From NCBI GenBank assembly GCA_905479015.1, contig CAJQKV010000020.1:1-64000 (forward strand): a stretch of DNA of 64,000 bases, read 5' to 3'. The notes beneath the pieces were generated by a model. The model made no database searches. It was given only the letters and a program-made list of their open reading frames with translations, and had not been told where the DNA came from. The translations under genes and the position numbers were made by a program. Positions within the stretch are counted from its first letter, which is position 1; every line of letters starts with the position of its first letter. This stretch comes from an uncultured Cyclobacteriaceae bacterium. Its GTDB lineage: Bacteria > Bacteroidota > Bacteroidia > Cytophagales > Cyclobacteriaceae. This document shows positions 17,927 through 26,813 of the stretch, in pieces.

Positions 17927-19075
17927 TTATGACTTAATTTTTAAATTTTCATTGAAGTATCTTAGCCAATTTTTACCTAAAATTTTTGCTATCTCTTCAT
18001 GTTTATAACCACGCTTTTCCATAGCTATAGCTACATCTTGGTATCTTTCAGCACGATCAAGTTCGGGAATCCATGGTGGCCAGCGCACCTGATAGGAAGG
18101 CTTAAACCTAGATAAACGAGGTATAAACCAATTTTCTCGTGTTGCGCCATTGGCTTCTAATCCTTCAATAGCAAAATCTGCAGCAAGTCCGACATGATCG
18201 ATTCCAGCCACATTGACTGCATGATCAATGTGATCAATATAGGTTTCTAAGGTCGTTTGCCCCCCTGGATCTGGCCCGATCATATAGCCTAAACAAATAA
18301 TCCCCATAATACCCCCCTTTTCGGCCATGGCACGAATTTGCTGGTCGGTCTTAGCCCGGGGATGTTCCTTGTACAAAGCTTCGCACATGGTATGATTCAT
18401 GGAAACACCTACTTTACTGAATTCGATACCATCAAGGGTCGTTTGTCTTCCACAATGACTCAGGTCTACGATGATACCCAATTCATTCATACGCTGTACA
18501 GCTTCAATACCAAAATCTGACAATCCAGCATTCGTTCTCTCTGTACATCCGTCTCCCAAGAGATTTCGCTCATTATAGGTCAACTGTATCCAACGGGTAC
18601 CCTCGGCGTACAATACATCTAAATTATCGATGGATTTTTCTATCATCGTCGCATTTTGAAATCCGAACATGACCGCCACTTTATTTTCTTTTTTCGCCGT
18701 AATAAAATCTTCCGCTGAAAGAGCGCCCATGAGTCTATTGGGATGGTCTTCAATACGTGATTTCCATTGTGCCAATGATTCTAAGGCCGAGGTTAAGTCT
18801 TTGGAATCCAGTGATGTATTGAAACCGGTATAACCAGATTTAGATAATGCCTCGAAGGAATCGTCATTCCAACCACGTGAAATAATCAATCCATCGATCA
18901 CTATTTGATCTCCGTAATTGAAGCTACTTTTAATAGATTGTCTTTTTGGAGCAGGATCAATAGTTTCTTTCCCTATCGCAAATGGATAGGATGCCGCATG
19001 GAGAAGAGGTGTGCTAATCAGGGCACCTGCCGATACCATTTTCATAAAATTTCTTCTTTTTAGAGACATGGGCAT
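17927..19075 (-). CDS. Tat-exported M19 (membrane dipeptidase) family protein with altered metal site
   Basis: A 382-residue renal-dipeptidase-type TIM barrel with a twin-arginine signal (SLKRRNFMKM, then a hydrophobic stretch to about residue 28). Conserved ligands His207 (DLSHCG) and His228 (MNHTMC) are present. The N-terminal GHND motif reads GWND (69 is Trp), and the bridging-Glu segment reads FGFQN (Gln140), so two of the usual zinc ligands appear replaced. I recall relatives with FGFQN, so this may be a natural subfamily with one metal or different chemistry. Start could also be Met3. It heads the hydrolase group. Confidence 0.85.
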   Translation of the reverse strand: MPMSLKRRNFMKMVSAGALISTPLLHAASYPFAIGKETIDPAPKRQSIKSSFNYGDQIVIDGLIISRGWNDDSFEALSKSGYTGFNTSLDSKDLTSALESLAQWKSRIEDHPNRLMGALSAEDFITAKKENKVAVMFGFQNATMIEKSIDNLDVLYAEGTRWIQLTYNERNLLGDGCTERTNAGLSDFGIEAVQRMNELGIIVDLSHCGRQTTLDGIEFSKVGVSMNHTMCEALYKEHPRAKTDQQIRAMAEKGGIMGIICLGYMIGPDPGGQTTLETYIDHIDHAVNVAGIDHVGLAADFAIEGLEANGATRENWFIPRLSRFKPSYQVRWPPWIPELDRAERYQDVAIAMEKRGYKHEEIAKILGKNWLRYFNENLKIKS

Positions 19076-19522
19076 TATTGTGATTCAATCAAAACAAGGT
19101 ATTCACTCTATTTTAGAATATAGCCTTCCAACATAGCCTAAAAAGAGGGTCGCTCAGTAATTTTCAACGACATGAATAACTATTGAATAATTTTCATATA
19201 ATAATTTATTGATTTTCAAACAATTACACAAATATTGGCGCTTATTTCTATAAAAGCTTCGGGACTCATCAATATGATAAAATATATAATTTTGAAATGA
19301 TCTGGATGTAATTAAATAGTAAAGTATTCAAATACAATAAAATTGACTCTCTGCTTGGCACTTTTAATAGTGATTGATTTTCTCACTAAACACAAAAAAA
19401 GAAAAAAAACATACGATAAGTGTATCTCGAGACAGACATCAAATTACAATTTTGAAACCAATAATGGAAGTGCAAAACGTTTTAAAAAGACTAAGAATGG
19501 AGAAGAGGGCTAAATTAAAGAT
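19076..19522. other. 447-bp non-coding region
   Basis: This region lies upstream of the dipeptidase homologue and downstream of the large repeat protein, both on the minus strand. The promoter of the four-gene hydrolase group should be near 19080-19200. A plus-strand frame at 19374-19571 runs into the end of the repeat-protein gene and shows no protein-like features. No terminator hairpin is evident. Confidence 0.5.
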
Positions 19523-22500
19523 CTATTCTTTTATGAATTTCACAGTTCGAATTTGCCCATTGATATTTTGAAGATGGACGATATATACACCTGCTTCCAG
19601 TTGGCTTATATTGATATTTGAATGAGTTGACTTGAGTATTTCTTTTCCTGATAACTCATAAAGGGTGGCCTCTTTAAATGCTTTCATTTTGATATTTAAG
19701 GTACTCTTTGATGGATTGGGATATATCATATCCTCGGCCTCTATAACAGACAAAATAGATCCATCATCCAAATCAATTAAACTAATCCTCATTATGGCAT
19801 CATCGTAACCTTCACCATCTTGGACCAAAATAGCAAGGTTAAAGACAGGTGTGACTTCGTAATCCAGTGGATGGGTATTGGCCACAGTAATTGCTCCACT
19901 TTTACTATCAATAGCAAAGGCTTGGTTGCTATTACCACTCGTGATCGCGTAGGTTAAAACATCTCCGTCTGCATCTTCAGCGATGACCATGGCCACTAAA
20001 TAATCCTTTGGACTATTTTCCTCTACTAAAAAATTTTGATCGTAGATAACAGGTAATGAATTAAAATCTTCAGCTATATCATCTGTAAGATTAATTATAA
20101 TGAGTGCCTGATCAGTCAACACCCCATCAGAGGCTTCAATAGTTAACTCAAAGACAGGTGTTATCTCAAAGTCAATCATCACGCTATTAGCAATCGTTAA
20201 TTGACCGCTCAGGCTATCTAATTCGAAAGCTTCATTTAGATTTCCGCTTATAATACGGTAAGACAAAACATCATCATCTGGATCATTGGCTCTAATTGTA
20301 GTTACTAAAGTTCCATTGGGCGTATTTTCAGGCAATAAGGCATTGCCAGCAATCATCTCAGGTTCTCGATTAGAATCATAGATCCAATTAAATACGGTCT
20401 GATCGGTATTGCGATTATGTGCGGCATCTTCGAAGGTATTTATATCGACGGCTATAGATTTCGTATCGCTCGACCCGCTTGATAAGAAAAAGGCTGAATA
20501 GATCTTATTATTGATTTTAGAAAAACTAGATAATCCTCCCCCTTCTACCTCAATATCTTCTAGATCAAAATCAGTAGTCTCCTCGCTAATGGTAAAGGTA
20601 AAGGTTAAGGAGCCTTCTCGAGTGCTGTCTCCCTCAGATAGGATTTGATTTTCCTCTGTAGCGGTAATCGCTATGGCAGGTGGTGTTCCATCGTAAGTCC
20701 AATCAAACCTTCTGATGGTTAGGTTCTCATTTCCTCCGGCATCGAAAAAAGATGCCGTATCGATCTTAATGGAGCACAATCCATCAGTTAATGGGGTGAA
20801 TATTGCTGAATATAATTCACTACTCGTTGATTTAAATTCACTTATGATCCCACCGACAACTTGCAGATCTTCTGAAACAAATCCCCTCACGATTTCATTG
20901 AACGTAAAAGTTAACATCAGGCTTTTATCATTGGTTGTTTGATCATTCGAAAGTTCGATTTGGCCATTGCTTGCAGTTATAGATAGCCGAGGTGCTTTGC
21001 TGTCATAGGTCCAAATAAACGGTCTGGCCTCCATATTATTGGTGCCCTTATCATCCGTAAAAGTATTGGCAGCCACATCAATAGTGATCATACCATCTAT
21101 CGATGGTGTAAAAATCGCCGAGTAAACAGAAGCACTTGAACTAGAAAAATCAGTCAGCGTCCCTCCAGTCACGGTCACATCTTCCAAAGTAAAATTAACG
21201 GTAGGACTGCTACTTGTAAAATTGACCAAAAAGTCAGAGTAATTGTTGGTTCCACCATTCAGCACAGTAAAGTTATCATCTATAGCCGTTATCGCCATGG
21301 AGGGTCCTTGACTGTTATAAGTCCAATTAAATGTTAATATACTATCATTGCCATTTCCAGCTAGATCGAAAAAAGAATTTGCCAAAAGGTCAATGTTTAT
21401 AATTCCAGGATCTGAGGGCGTGACTGTAGTTATATAGAGGGTACTACTTATCTCATTAAAACTACTTAGAATGCCCCCTGAAACGGTGATATCTTCCTCA
21501 TCAAAACCCGTTATTGCCTCACTGCTCGTGAAGGTCAGCAATAAATTAACATCATTAGTTGTCATTCCATTTACTATGGTATCTTTTCCGCTGCTAACCA
21601 ATAAAGAAATAGTGGGAGTGATACCGTCATAAACCCAATTAAAACGGTTAGCGGAAATATTTCCATTTCCCGCTGGGTCCGTAAATTGATTGCTATTTAT
21701 ATCAATGGTTATGGGCCCACTCGATGAAGGCTTTAAAAGGGCCGTGTATTCTGTACCACTCAATGAAGTTAGCGTAGAGCTAGAAAAATCACTCAGCTCT
21801 CCACCGGTAACGGAGATATCAGCTACTTCAAAATCAGTCGTCGATTCACTAATTACGAAGGTGAGCGTTAAGGTGCTCTCATTACTCGTGGAACCTTCAT
21901 TTATGGCTACCCCAGCAGCTTCAGCGCTGATCGTTATGGTTGGGGCTGTACCATCATACGTCCAATCAAATGAGTTTGCTGCGGTGTTATCATTGCCCGC
22001 ATAATCCGTAAAGGTATCCGCTCCAACATTAATAGTGGTGGACCCACTACTAGATGGGGTGAAAGTAGCTGTATAAATGGAATTACTAGAAGCTGAAAAA
22101 TTACTTAATGTCCCTCCAGAGACTGTGATGTCTTCTAGCACAAAATTGGTCGTAGCATCACTGGTAGTAAATACGATGGTCAAGGCAGCATGATTGGTCG
22201 TCGTATCATCAGCAATCGCCTCATTATTATCATTAACTGCCGTGATGCTAATAGAGGGTGGCAATCCATCGTAAGTCCAGTTAAACTGACTAGATGCTGT
22301 GTTCCCATTACCAACTGCATCATTAAAAACACCTGCATTGACATCAATCGTAGTGGCTCCCTCTGCATTGGGAATGAATTGGGCAGTATAAACAGTGCTA
22401 CTGGTGGCCAGAAAATCACTGATAATACCACCTCCCACCGTAATATCACTAACCCCAAAATCGTCAGTAGCCTCACTAATGGTAAAAGTCAATGTCAGCG

Positions 22501-24625
22501 TACTATCCTTAGAAAATGAACCATCATTTATGGATGTATTATCTGTATTTTTAGCTGCAATAGCTATAGTAGGACTTACGCCATCATAGACCCAATTAAA
22601 CTGACTTGCCGCATTATTGTTATTGCCTGACCCATCTGTAAAATTATTAGCAGCAACATCGACGGTAGTTGAACCACTTGAGGAAGGTGTAAAAGTGGCT
22701 GTGTAAATAGTACTACTCGTTGCTGTAAAACTACTTAAAGCTCCTCCTGAGATCGCAACATCGCCCATACTAAAATTAGAGGTAGCCTCACTACTTGTAA
22801 AGGTAAGGGTAAGGGTGGCATCATTGGTGGTCGAACCATCACTGATTGCAGAACTTCCACTTTTAGCTGTGATGATCATGGTGGGTCCATCGCCATCATA
22901 AATCCAGTTGAACTGATCAGCTGCTGTATTTCCATTTCCTACGGCATCAGTAAATTTATTTGCAGGTATATCAATAGTCGTTGCCCCTTTTGAAGAGGGT
23001 GTAAATGTAGCAAAGTAAACGGTACTGCTTGAAGTTGCGAAATTATTCAGGGTACCACCCGTCACAACAATATCCCCCATTACAAAATTTGTCGTAGGTT
23101 CACTACTGGTAAAGATAAGATTTATAAGACCATTATTCGTTGTGTCACCGTCATTGACGACGTTGATTCCCTCACTTGCTGTAATCGTCATGGTTGGAAC
23201 AATCCCATCATAAGTCCAATTAAATTGACTTGCTGCGGTATTGTTATTTCCAGCTTGATCTGTGAAAATATCAGCTGCTACGTCAATTGTGGTAGATCCA
23301 CTCGATGTCGGCGTAAATGTGGCGGTATATATATAACTACTTACTGCAGTAAATCCACTAATTGAACCCCCATCCACCGTAATATCTCCGACCACAAAAT
23401 TATTGATAATCTCACTAATTGTAAAGGTGATGGCCAAGGTTCCATCATTGGTACTAGATCCATCAAATACAGCATTACTCCCATTATGGGCAGTGACGGT
23501 AATCGTAGGAGCTGTATTATCAGCAAATTCGTACATCGCAATATTCCCAAGATTCCAAGCTCCCCCTATTATATCCATGTCGCCATCTACATCTATATCT
23601 ACAGGATAAATTACAGTAGCTCCATCAAAATCACCATCAATAGTACGCTTGGTGAAAACTTGAGCACCATTATTCTCAAACCATGCTACATCACCATCAT
23701 AATACGCCGTTGCCAAAATATCTAAGTCACCATCTCTATCCATATCTACTGGAAAAACAGAAATGGCCCCATCAAAATTCGATTCAATGATGTTTTTAGA
23801 GAAAGATTGGGAACCGTTATTTTGATACCAAGCAATATCCCCCGCTATAAAAGCTGAACTTACAACATCCATATCTCCATCTCCATCCATATCTGCAGCA
23901 TGAACACCCCAAGCGCCATCAAAATCACCATCAATAGAACGTTCAGTGAAAACTTGAGCACCATTATTCTCAAACCATGCTACATCATCATCATAATACG
24001 CCGTTGCCAAAATATCTAAGTCACCATCTCTATCCATATCTACAGCTTTGACATAACCTTCTGAACCATTAAAATTCACTTCAATTGTGTGTTTGGTGAA
24101 AGATTCCGAACCATTATTTTCAAACCATACAACATCTTCATCATCATTGAGGTTGTATGCCGAACCCACCACATCAATATCCCCATCTCCGTCCATATCC
24201 ACTGGATAAGCAGAGGAAGCACCATCAAAATTGGATTGAATGGTTTGCTTTGTAAAAGTTTCTGATCCATTATTCTCATACCATACTATAGCATTTTCAG
24301 AAAAGCCAGCAGAGACGATATCCAGATCGCCATCTCCATCCATATCAATGGGATGCACAGCCCAGGCTCTGTCAAAGTCCCCATCAATAATGTGTTTCGT
24401 AAAAGATTGAGCCCCATTGTTCTCAAACCAGGCAATATCGTTATCATTCGCAGCAGCGCCTACTAAATCTATATCTCCATCCTCATCCAAATCAATAGGG
24501 AATAGAGAAATCACCCCATTAAAATTCGATTCAATGGTTTGCTTCGATTGGCTTGAATATTGTTGAGCCCATCCAGACATAGGAAGTAGGAAGGTGAAAA
24601 GTAAGAAGTAATAAAGTTGGTTCAT
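19523..24625 (-). CDS. giant T9SS-secreted FG-GAP / Ig-like / cadherin repeat protein
   Basis: This 1700-residue protein starts with a signal peptide (residues 1-21). Residues about 22-372 hold seven FG-GAP/VCBS repeats with DxDxDGD calcium-loop motifs (a probable propeller). Residues about 372-1417 hold ten Ig-like repeats of about 104 residues, each opening with a PTITITA-type strand and closing with FNWxYDG. Two cadherin-like domains follow (PENTPNG and EENSPKD, with DxDxD loops), then a T9SS type A sorting domain (YPNPSKSTLNI, ELSGKEIL, LEAGVYIVHL) to the C-terminus. It is probably a long, calcium-stiffened cell-surface or released adhesin; the ligand is unknown. It is transcribed alone. 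Confidence 0.93.
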   Translation of the reverse strand: MNQLYYFLLFTFLLPMSGWAQQYSSQSKQTIESNFNGVISLFPIDLDEDGDIDLVGAAANDNDIAWFENNGAQSFTKHIIDGDFDRAWAVHPIDMDGDGDLDIVSAGFSENAIVWYENNGSETFTKQTIQSNFDGASSAYPVDMDGDGDIDVVGSAYNLNDDEDVVWFENNGSESFTKHTIEVNFNGSEGYVKAVDMDRDGDLDILATAYYDDDVAWFENNGAQVFTERSIDGDFDGAWGVHAADMDGDGDMDVVSSAFIAGDIAWYQNNGSQSFSKNIIESNFDGAISVFPVDMDRDGDLDILATAYYDGDVAWFENNGAQVFTKRTIDGDFDGATVIYPVDIDVDGDMDIIGGAWNLGNIAMYEFADNTAPTITVTAHNGSNAVFDGSSTNDGTLAITFTISEIINNFVVGDITVDGGSISGFTAVSSYIYTATFTPTSSGSTTIDVAADIFTDQAGNNNTAASQFNWTYDGIVPTMTITASEGINVVNDGDTTNNGLINLIFTSSEPTTNFVMGDIVVTGGTLNNFATSSSTVYFATFTPSSKGATTIDIPANKFTDAVGNGNTAADQFNWIYDGDGPTMIITAKSGSSAISDGSTTNDATLTLTFTSSEATSNFSMGDVAISGGALSSFTATSSTIYTATFTPSSSGSTTVDVAANNFTDGSGNNNNAASQFNWVYDGVSPTIAIAAKNTDNTSINDGSFSKDSTLTLTFTISEATDDFGVSDITVGGGIISDFLATSSTVYTAQFIPNAEGATTIDVNAGVFNDAVGNGNTASSQFNWTYDGLPPSISITAVNDNNEAIADDTTTNHAALTIVFTTSDATTNFVLEDITVSGGTLSNFSASSNSIYTATFTPSSSGSTTINVGADTFTDYAGNDNTAANSFDWTYDGTAPTITISAEAAGVAINEGSTSNESTLTLTFVISESTTDFEVADISVTGGELSDFSSSTLTSLSGTEYTALLKPSSSGPITIDINSNQFTDPAGNGNISANRFNWVYDGITPTISLLVSSGKDTIVNGMTTNDVNLLLTFTSSEAITGFDEEDITVSGGILSSFNEISSTLYITTVTPSDPGIINIDLLANSFFDLAGNGNDSILTFNWTYNSQGPSMAITAIDDNFTVLNGGTNNYSDFLVNFTSSSPTVNFTLEDVTVTGGTLTDFSSSSASVYSAIFTPSIDGMITIDVAANTFTDDKGTNNMEARPFIWTYDSKAPRLSITASNGQIELSNDQTTNDKSLMLTFTFNEIVRGFVSEDLQVVGGIISEFKSTSSELYSAIFTPLTDGLCSIKIDTASFFDAGGNENLTIRRFDWTYDGTPPAIAITATEENQILSEGDSTREGSLTFTFTISEETTDFDLEDIEVEGGGLSSFSKINNKIYSAFFLSSGSSDTKSIAVDINTFEDAAHNRNTDQTVFNWIYDSNREPEMIAGNALLPENTPNGTLVTTIRANDPDDDVLSYRIISGNLNEAFELDSLSGQLTIANSVMIDFEITPVFELTIEASDGVLTDQALIIINLTDDIAEDFNSLPVIYDQNFLVEENSPKDYLVAMVIAEDADGDVLTYAITSGNSNQAFAIDSKSGAITVANTHPLDYEVTPVFNLAILVQDGEGYDDAIMRISLIDLDDGSILSVIEAEDMIYPNPSKSTLNIKMKAFKEATLYELSGKEILKSTHSNINISQLEAGVYIVHLQNINGQIRTVKFIKE
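23622..24043. repeat. near-identical 128-bp direct repeat inside the FG-GAP region
   Basis: Bases 23622-23749 and 23916-24043 are almost the same, differing at a handful of positions. They are offset by 294 nt (98 codons, two FG-GAP blades), so blades 3-4 and 5-6 share a cassette. The other blades are only similar at protein level, which points to recent duplication or gene conversion between blades. Confidence 0.85.
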
Positions 24626-24972
24626 TATTATCTAATGTATGGTGAATGATAATAATTATGATAAGATAAAATGCTTATTAACGCAAAAATAAAGCATTTC
24701 TATCAAATTTATGACAATTGATCATTTATATATACCTCGAATATGCGAAAGGTGACCCCCCTTCAATTCATATCAGTAGGGATTATTTTTTTTGACCGCT
24801 TAATATTCAATACCATTTAGAAATGGGTGAAGTAGGGATTTTACTAAATCCCTACTTTTTTAATAAGTTACTTATATTAGCTATGAGAACGCAAAAAACA
24901 GAGCTAAATACCCCCCTTCGATATTAAAAGATTATTAGAGTTTACATTTACTTTCAATTTCAAGAAAATCTT
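24626..24972. other. divergent intergenic region with leader-like repeats
   Basis: About 350 nt lie between the minus-strand repeat protein and the plus-strand aminotransferase. It holds a plus-oriented terminator (24830-24861), a second copy of its left arm (AGTAGGGATT at 24775-24784) and a 13-nt direct repeat with one mismatch (ACCCCCCTTCAAT at 24755-24767 and ACCCCCCTTCGAT at 24910-24922). No gene of useful length is present; a 14-codon frame at 24883-24927 is the only short one after the terminator. Confidence 0.6.
24830..24861 (+). terminator. rho-independent terminator or attenuator upstream of the aminotransferase
   Basis: An 11-bp inverted repeat (24830-24840 and 24847-24857, core AGTAGGGATT) with a 6-nt loop is followed by a T-run to 24861 on the plus strand. 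No plus-strand gene lies before it in this divergent region, so it could end a small RNA or serve as a transcription attenuator in the leader of the aminotransferase. An upstream copy of the left arm at 24775-24784 could pair with the same right arm and prevent the terminator from forming. Confidence 0.65.
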
Positions 24973-25875
24973 ATGGTACACGGAACGCACAACGCTGAAC
25001 ATGATGAACGCAATGATGAGATACTCATTTTTATTAATGGCGCATTTATGAAAAGGGCTGAAGCTAAAATATCGGTATTTGACAGTGGCTATCTGGTGGG
25101 AGATGGTATTTGAGAAGGAGTTCGATTACATCATGGACGCTTGGTCTTTATTAAAGATCACTTAAACAGATTGTGGAAAGCCGCTAGAGCAACCTCTATT
25201 CAGCTCCCTTTTAACAAAGAAGCATTGATACAGCACATCCTTGACACCGTAGCTAAAAATGAGATGATTAATGACGTTCATATCCGAGTGATGATTACTC
25301 GAGGTATTAAAAAAACTCCCTCACAAGATCCCAGACTTACTTTATCAGGACCCAACTTGGTCATCATTGCAGAGCATAAAAAAGCGGCAACCTCTACGCT
25401 CAAAGAAGGGATTAAATTATTTACAAGTACCATCCGTCGGAGATCTCCCGACTATCTGGATCCCAAATTGAACTGTCATAGTAAATTACATGAAGTGCAA
25501 GCCTTGATTCAAGCCATTGAAGCTGGGGGTGATGAGGCGTTGATGCTAGATATTAATGGTTTTGTGAGTACTTGTAATGCAACTAATTTTTTTATAGTCA
25601 CGGATGGAGAAGTATGGACGTCTACCGATGCCTATTGCATGAATGGCATTACAAGATCTAAAGTGATTGATTTATGCCATAAAAATGGTGTCATTTGCCG
25701 TGAAAAAAACTTCTCACTATATGATGTATACAGCGCAGATGAAGCCTTTGTGACAGGTACGTTCGGAGGCCTGACACCCGTTCGTCGTGTTGATGGAAAA
25801 TTGATTGGCAACTTCAATCTTATCCTTACCCAAAGGCGGCAAGCATTATACTATGAAATGATCACGGCTTCCTAA
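24973..25875 (+). pseudogene. class IV aminotransferase interrupted by one in-frame TGA
   Basis: Reading from ATG 24973 gives a complete 300-residue PLP-dependent class IV aminotransferase (branched-chain or D-amino acid type) except for TGA at 25111-25113, codon 47. The context is GDGI-stop-EGVR, where relatives have GDGVWEG with Trp, so a single G-to-A change of TGG explains it. Downstream the frame is intact: LDPKLNCHSKL (probable PLP-lysine region), DEALMLDINGFVSTCNATN and GTFGGLTPVR. No good restart codon follows the TGA in frame except a weak TTG at 25141, which would lose the N-terminal domain. Recent nonsense mutation, sequencing error or readthrough are the options. Confidence 0.85.
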
Positions 25876-26116
25876 GAAAAACCTATCCAGAACTCCACTG
25901 ATTTTCCTTTAATAAATCATTATAAAATTGATTATTTCAAAACATTGATATGGCAGTATTGGCTTAAATCATAAGTTTACGAGATAATTTCCATGATAAA
26001 TAAAATTTCATTCGAGAAACCTATTCCCTCCCAAACAATTGAAACTTTCAATGTGTAAATTACTCTTTAAAGCAAATCAAGTATGCATATGAAAGTAAAT
26101 CATGAACAACTAAAAG

Positions 26117-26809
26117 GTGAATTTTAAGCAACGATCTGAGCTGAAAGAGCTCATGGATGATTTGGACTGCGATGGACCTGTAGTGGACCAAAGTTTAGCA
26201 GAGCTGGACACTATTAATTATTGGTTGGGAGGAGATTGGGTGAGCTTAAAAGGGCTTAAAAAATTAATCGATAAAAATAAAAACCCTTTTTCTATTATTG
26301 ATTTAGGATGCGGAAGCGGTACTCTTTTGGCGCAAATGGCTCATGAATATCAAGATCAATTGAATTCAGGAGTAGGCATTGATGCCAATGCCTATATACT
26401 AAAATATGCTAGAGACGCCCAAGCAGCATTTAAACAATTGTCCTTCATTGATGTAAATGTACTGGATGCAGCTGAAAAAGATTTTAATTGTGACATTTTG
26501 CACGCCAGTCTATTTTTACACCATTTTAATCATGATGAATTGGTCATGTTATTTAAAATATTTAGGCATCAGGCAAGTCAAGGAATGGTCATTAGCGATT
26601 TACATCGTCACTGGTTGGCCTATTATAGCATAAAATACTTGACCCAATGGTTTTCAAAATCAGCTATGGTTCAATACGATGGTCCCTTGTCGGTGATGCG
26701 TGGTTTTCGTCGTAAAGAATGGATACGTATATTTGAAGCAGCAGGCATCAAGGATTATCAGATCCGTTGGAAATGGGCTTTCAGATGGCAAATCATCATT
26801 AAATTTTAA
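26117..26809 (+). CDS. class I SAM-dependent methyltransferase, PKS-cluster associated
   Basis: A 230-residue methyltransferase with the SAM-binding motif IIDLGCGSGTLLA (60-72), an acidic residue at the end of strand two (GVGIDAN) and the later strand DILHASLFLHHF. The C-terminal RRKEWIRIFEAAGI is typical of the group. I use the GTG at 26117 (MNFKQRSELKELMDD) because relatives begin with a similar RS..KELMDD segment; an ATG at 26153 is the alternative. It ends 4 nt before the FAD oxidoreductase and is probably translated with it. By analogy with SrsB of Streptomyces griseus it may O-methylate an alkylresorcinol or quinol; that is inference. Confidence 0.8.
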   Translation: MNFKQRSELKELMDDLDCDGPVVDQSLAELDTINYWLGGDWVSLKGLKKLIDKNKNPFSIIDLGCGSGTLLAQMAHEYQDQLNSGVGIDANAYILKYARDAQAAFKQLSFIDVNVLDAAEKDFNCDILHASLFLHHFNHDELVMLFKIFRHQASQGMVISDLHRHWLAYYSIKYLTQWFSKSAMVQYDGPLSVMRGFRRKEWIRIFEAAGIKDYQIRWKWAFRWQIIIKF

Positions 26810-26813
26810 TTAT

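Noticed and set aside
19374-19571. Plus-strand 65-codon frame
   Set aside because: It runs antisense into the end of the large repeat protein, begins in a low-complexity Lys/Thr stretch and looks like a shadow.
20340-23520. CRISPR-like or satellite repeats in the 19.5-24.6 kb region
   Set aside because: The repetition comes from about 312-bp coding units of the Ig-like domains; copies are divergent and all in frame.
25111-25113. Genome-wide reading of TGA as Trp
   Set aside because: Several intact neighbours end at TGA (iolC, tyrS, the SPOR protein), and extending them would run into other genes. A single-site change is the simpler reading.
25141-25875. A separate, shorter gene starting at TTG 25141
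   Set aside because: The upstream frame from 24973 carries the normal N-terminal domain of the same family, so this is the downstream part of one gene interrupted by TGA, not a gene of its own.
26089-26127. Frameshifted longer N-terminus for the methyltransferase (12-codon frame MKVNHEQLKGEF)
   Set aside because: The frame differs from the methyltransferase, and the GTG start at 26117 already gives an N-terminus like that of relatives.
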